DNA of 64,000 nt, from positions 1,010,845 to 1,074,844 of the forward strand of contig CANNCY010000001.1 in the NCBI GenBank assembly GCA_947503335.1. The letters run 5' to 3'. The stretch's first letter is position 1. Each line of letters begins with the position of its first letter. Of the stretch, positions 63,213 through 64,000 are shown one piece after another. Source of the DNA: an uncultured Pseudomonadales bacterium (lineage in GTDB: Bacteria; Pseudomonadota; Gammaproteobacteria; Pseudomonadales; CANNCY01). The notes under the pieces are model-generated. The model was not told where the DNA came from, did no database searches, and saw nothing but the letters and a program-made list of their open reading frames with translations. Position numbers and translations under genes: made by a program.

Positions 63213-64000
63213 AACAACTCGCCATTCATACAACACCGCTAACAGGTATTCACCTAATTGAAGCCAGTGCCGGTACCGGTAAGACGTACAGTATCACACG
63301 GCTAGTCGCGAAAATTTTGCTCGAACACGAATCGGTCGAGTCGATCTCGCAGGTTTTGGTAATGACCTTTACCAAAGCAGCTGCACAAGAGTTACGCGCC
63401 CGTATCAATGCCCATTTAAATTTACTGTTTCAACACTGGGGCCAAAAAGATCATAGCGAGTTTGAACATGATGAAGTAAGCCTTGCGCTGTTTGATGACT
63501 GGGCGAGCCTTGGTAAAACCGATGAGCAGGCCCGCACAAAGTTACGTGCAGCCCTTGTCGAACTAGATACGGCGCCTATCTCGACGATTCATAGTTTTTG
63601 CCAACGCATTCTGCAAGATCACGCGTTTTTAAGTGCGTTACCGATGCAGTTTTCGTTTTCAGATAATATTGATGATCTGCTAGAGCAAGCCGTAGCCGAT
63701 GTGTATCGATCAAATCGTTTAAACAGCGATGATTCGTGGCATGCTTTCTTTGGCCGCTGGGCTACGCCCGTTGATTTTATTCAAGCCTTTAGAAAAGCCG
63801 TTGAAGAACCCATTTCGCTTGACCCCGTCAGCGCCCAAATGGTGCTTGATAACGCAATACTCTTGAAGCAAGAATTAAAATCGGGCTTTGACAATTTGTA
63901 TGATGCTATTCAAAACGAGCCCAACAACAAGCCGATTCATGTAGAACAACTAGAGGTCATTGAAGCTTGGCTTGCAACCGATGAACTAACAGCGCCTGTC
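63209..64000 (+). CDS. recB: Exodeoxyribonuclease V subunit RecB (5' part)
   Basis: 264 codons are inside the window; the gene runs off the right edge. Walker A ASAGTGKT at 19-26, motif Ia VMTFTKAAAQELRARI and motif Ic-type TISTIHSFCQRIL identify the UvrD-like helicase front of RecB. It follows recC directly with no ptrA-like gene between them. Confidence 0.95.
   Translation, partial: MKQLAIHTTPLTGIHLIEASAGTGKTYSITRLVAKILLEHESVESISQVLVMTFTKAAAQELRARINAHLNLLFQHWGQKDHSEFEHDEVSLALFDDWASLGKTDEQARTKLRAALVELDTAPISTIHSFCQRILQDHAFLSALPMQFSFSDNIDDLLEQAVADVYRSNRLNSDDSWHAFFGRWATPVDFIQAFRKAVEEPISLDPVSAQMVLDNAILLKQELKSGFDNLYDAIQNEPNNKPIHVEQLEVIEAWLATDELTAPV

Overview
The window looks like a chromosome segment of a marine, aerobic gammaproteobacterium. 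The evidence is RecC/RecB, aerobic HemF, YchJ, AbgT- and NhaC-type transporters, a TonB-dependent receptor and gammaproteobacterial tRNA-Ala(GGC) and tRNA-Glu(UUC). A Cellvibrionales/Spongiibacteraceae-like host would fit, but the genus is a guess.

Positions 1-39215 form an accessory island lying against the 3' end of an intact tRNA-Glu gene (39216-39291, minus strand). Its left part is an array. Four copies of a repeat of about 315 bp (92-406, 1765-2080, 3311-3627 and a mosaic copy at 15661-15905) each begin with an intrinsic terminator and a 21-nt remnant of the tRNA-Glu 3' end. They separate three cargo segments: an exported alpha/beta hydrolase; a Fic protein with its own operator array; and a 12-kb catabolic unit. 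The catabolic unit holds a CDGSH/glutamate-synthase-like fusion, a cupin, a TetR regulator, an acyl-CoA ligase, an aldehyde dehydrogenase, a spermidine-dehydrogenase-like Tat flavoprotein, a membrane protein and a TonB receptor. Five matching 18-bp operators tie most of that unit into one putative TetR regulon. None of the three cargo segments carries its own integrase.

From 15.9 to 39.2 kb the island continues with a broken serine hydrolase, several small or hypothetical genes, a Sel1-repeat protein and a ParS-like antitoxin. Next comes a three-gene recombinase module (22925-27313) preceded by three direct repeats of about 162 bp. A pair of tiny basic and acidic proteins and an unknown 534-aa protein follow. 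Then comes a type I restriction-modification operon with the two Kiwa genes (kwaA, kwaB) inserted between hsdS and hsdR. A large serine recombinase with its own HTH repressor ends the island beside tRNA-Glu.

Right of the tRNA (39.3-64 kb) is ordinary chromosome. It holds an isochorismatase-like protein lacking the catalytic Cys, a degenerate REP-type transposase, cytochrome b561/NhaC-like/hemF, AbgT and DUF389 membrane proteins, and a Tat flavin amine oxidase with a divergent LysR. It continues with NhaC, an SDR/amino-acid dehydrogenase operon, YchJ/FMN reductase, a thioredoxin/CcdA pair, a decayed HigB-type toxin with an intact antitoxin, tRNA-Ala, a class III aminotransferase, gltX, recC and the start of recB.

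The main inference is that the tRNA-Glu 3' end has served repeatedly as an attachment site. Non-autonomous cargo units and at least one recombinase-bearing defence element have accumulated there. Each arriving unit appears to supply a new terminator for the tRNA.
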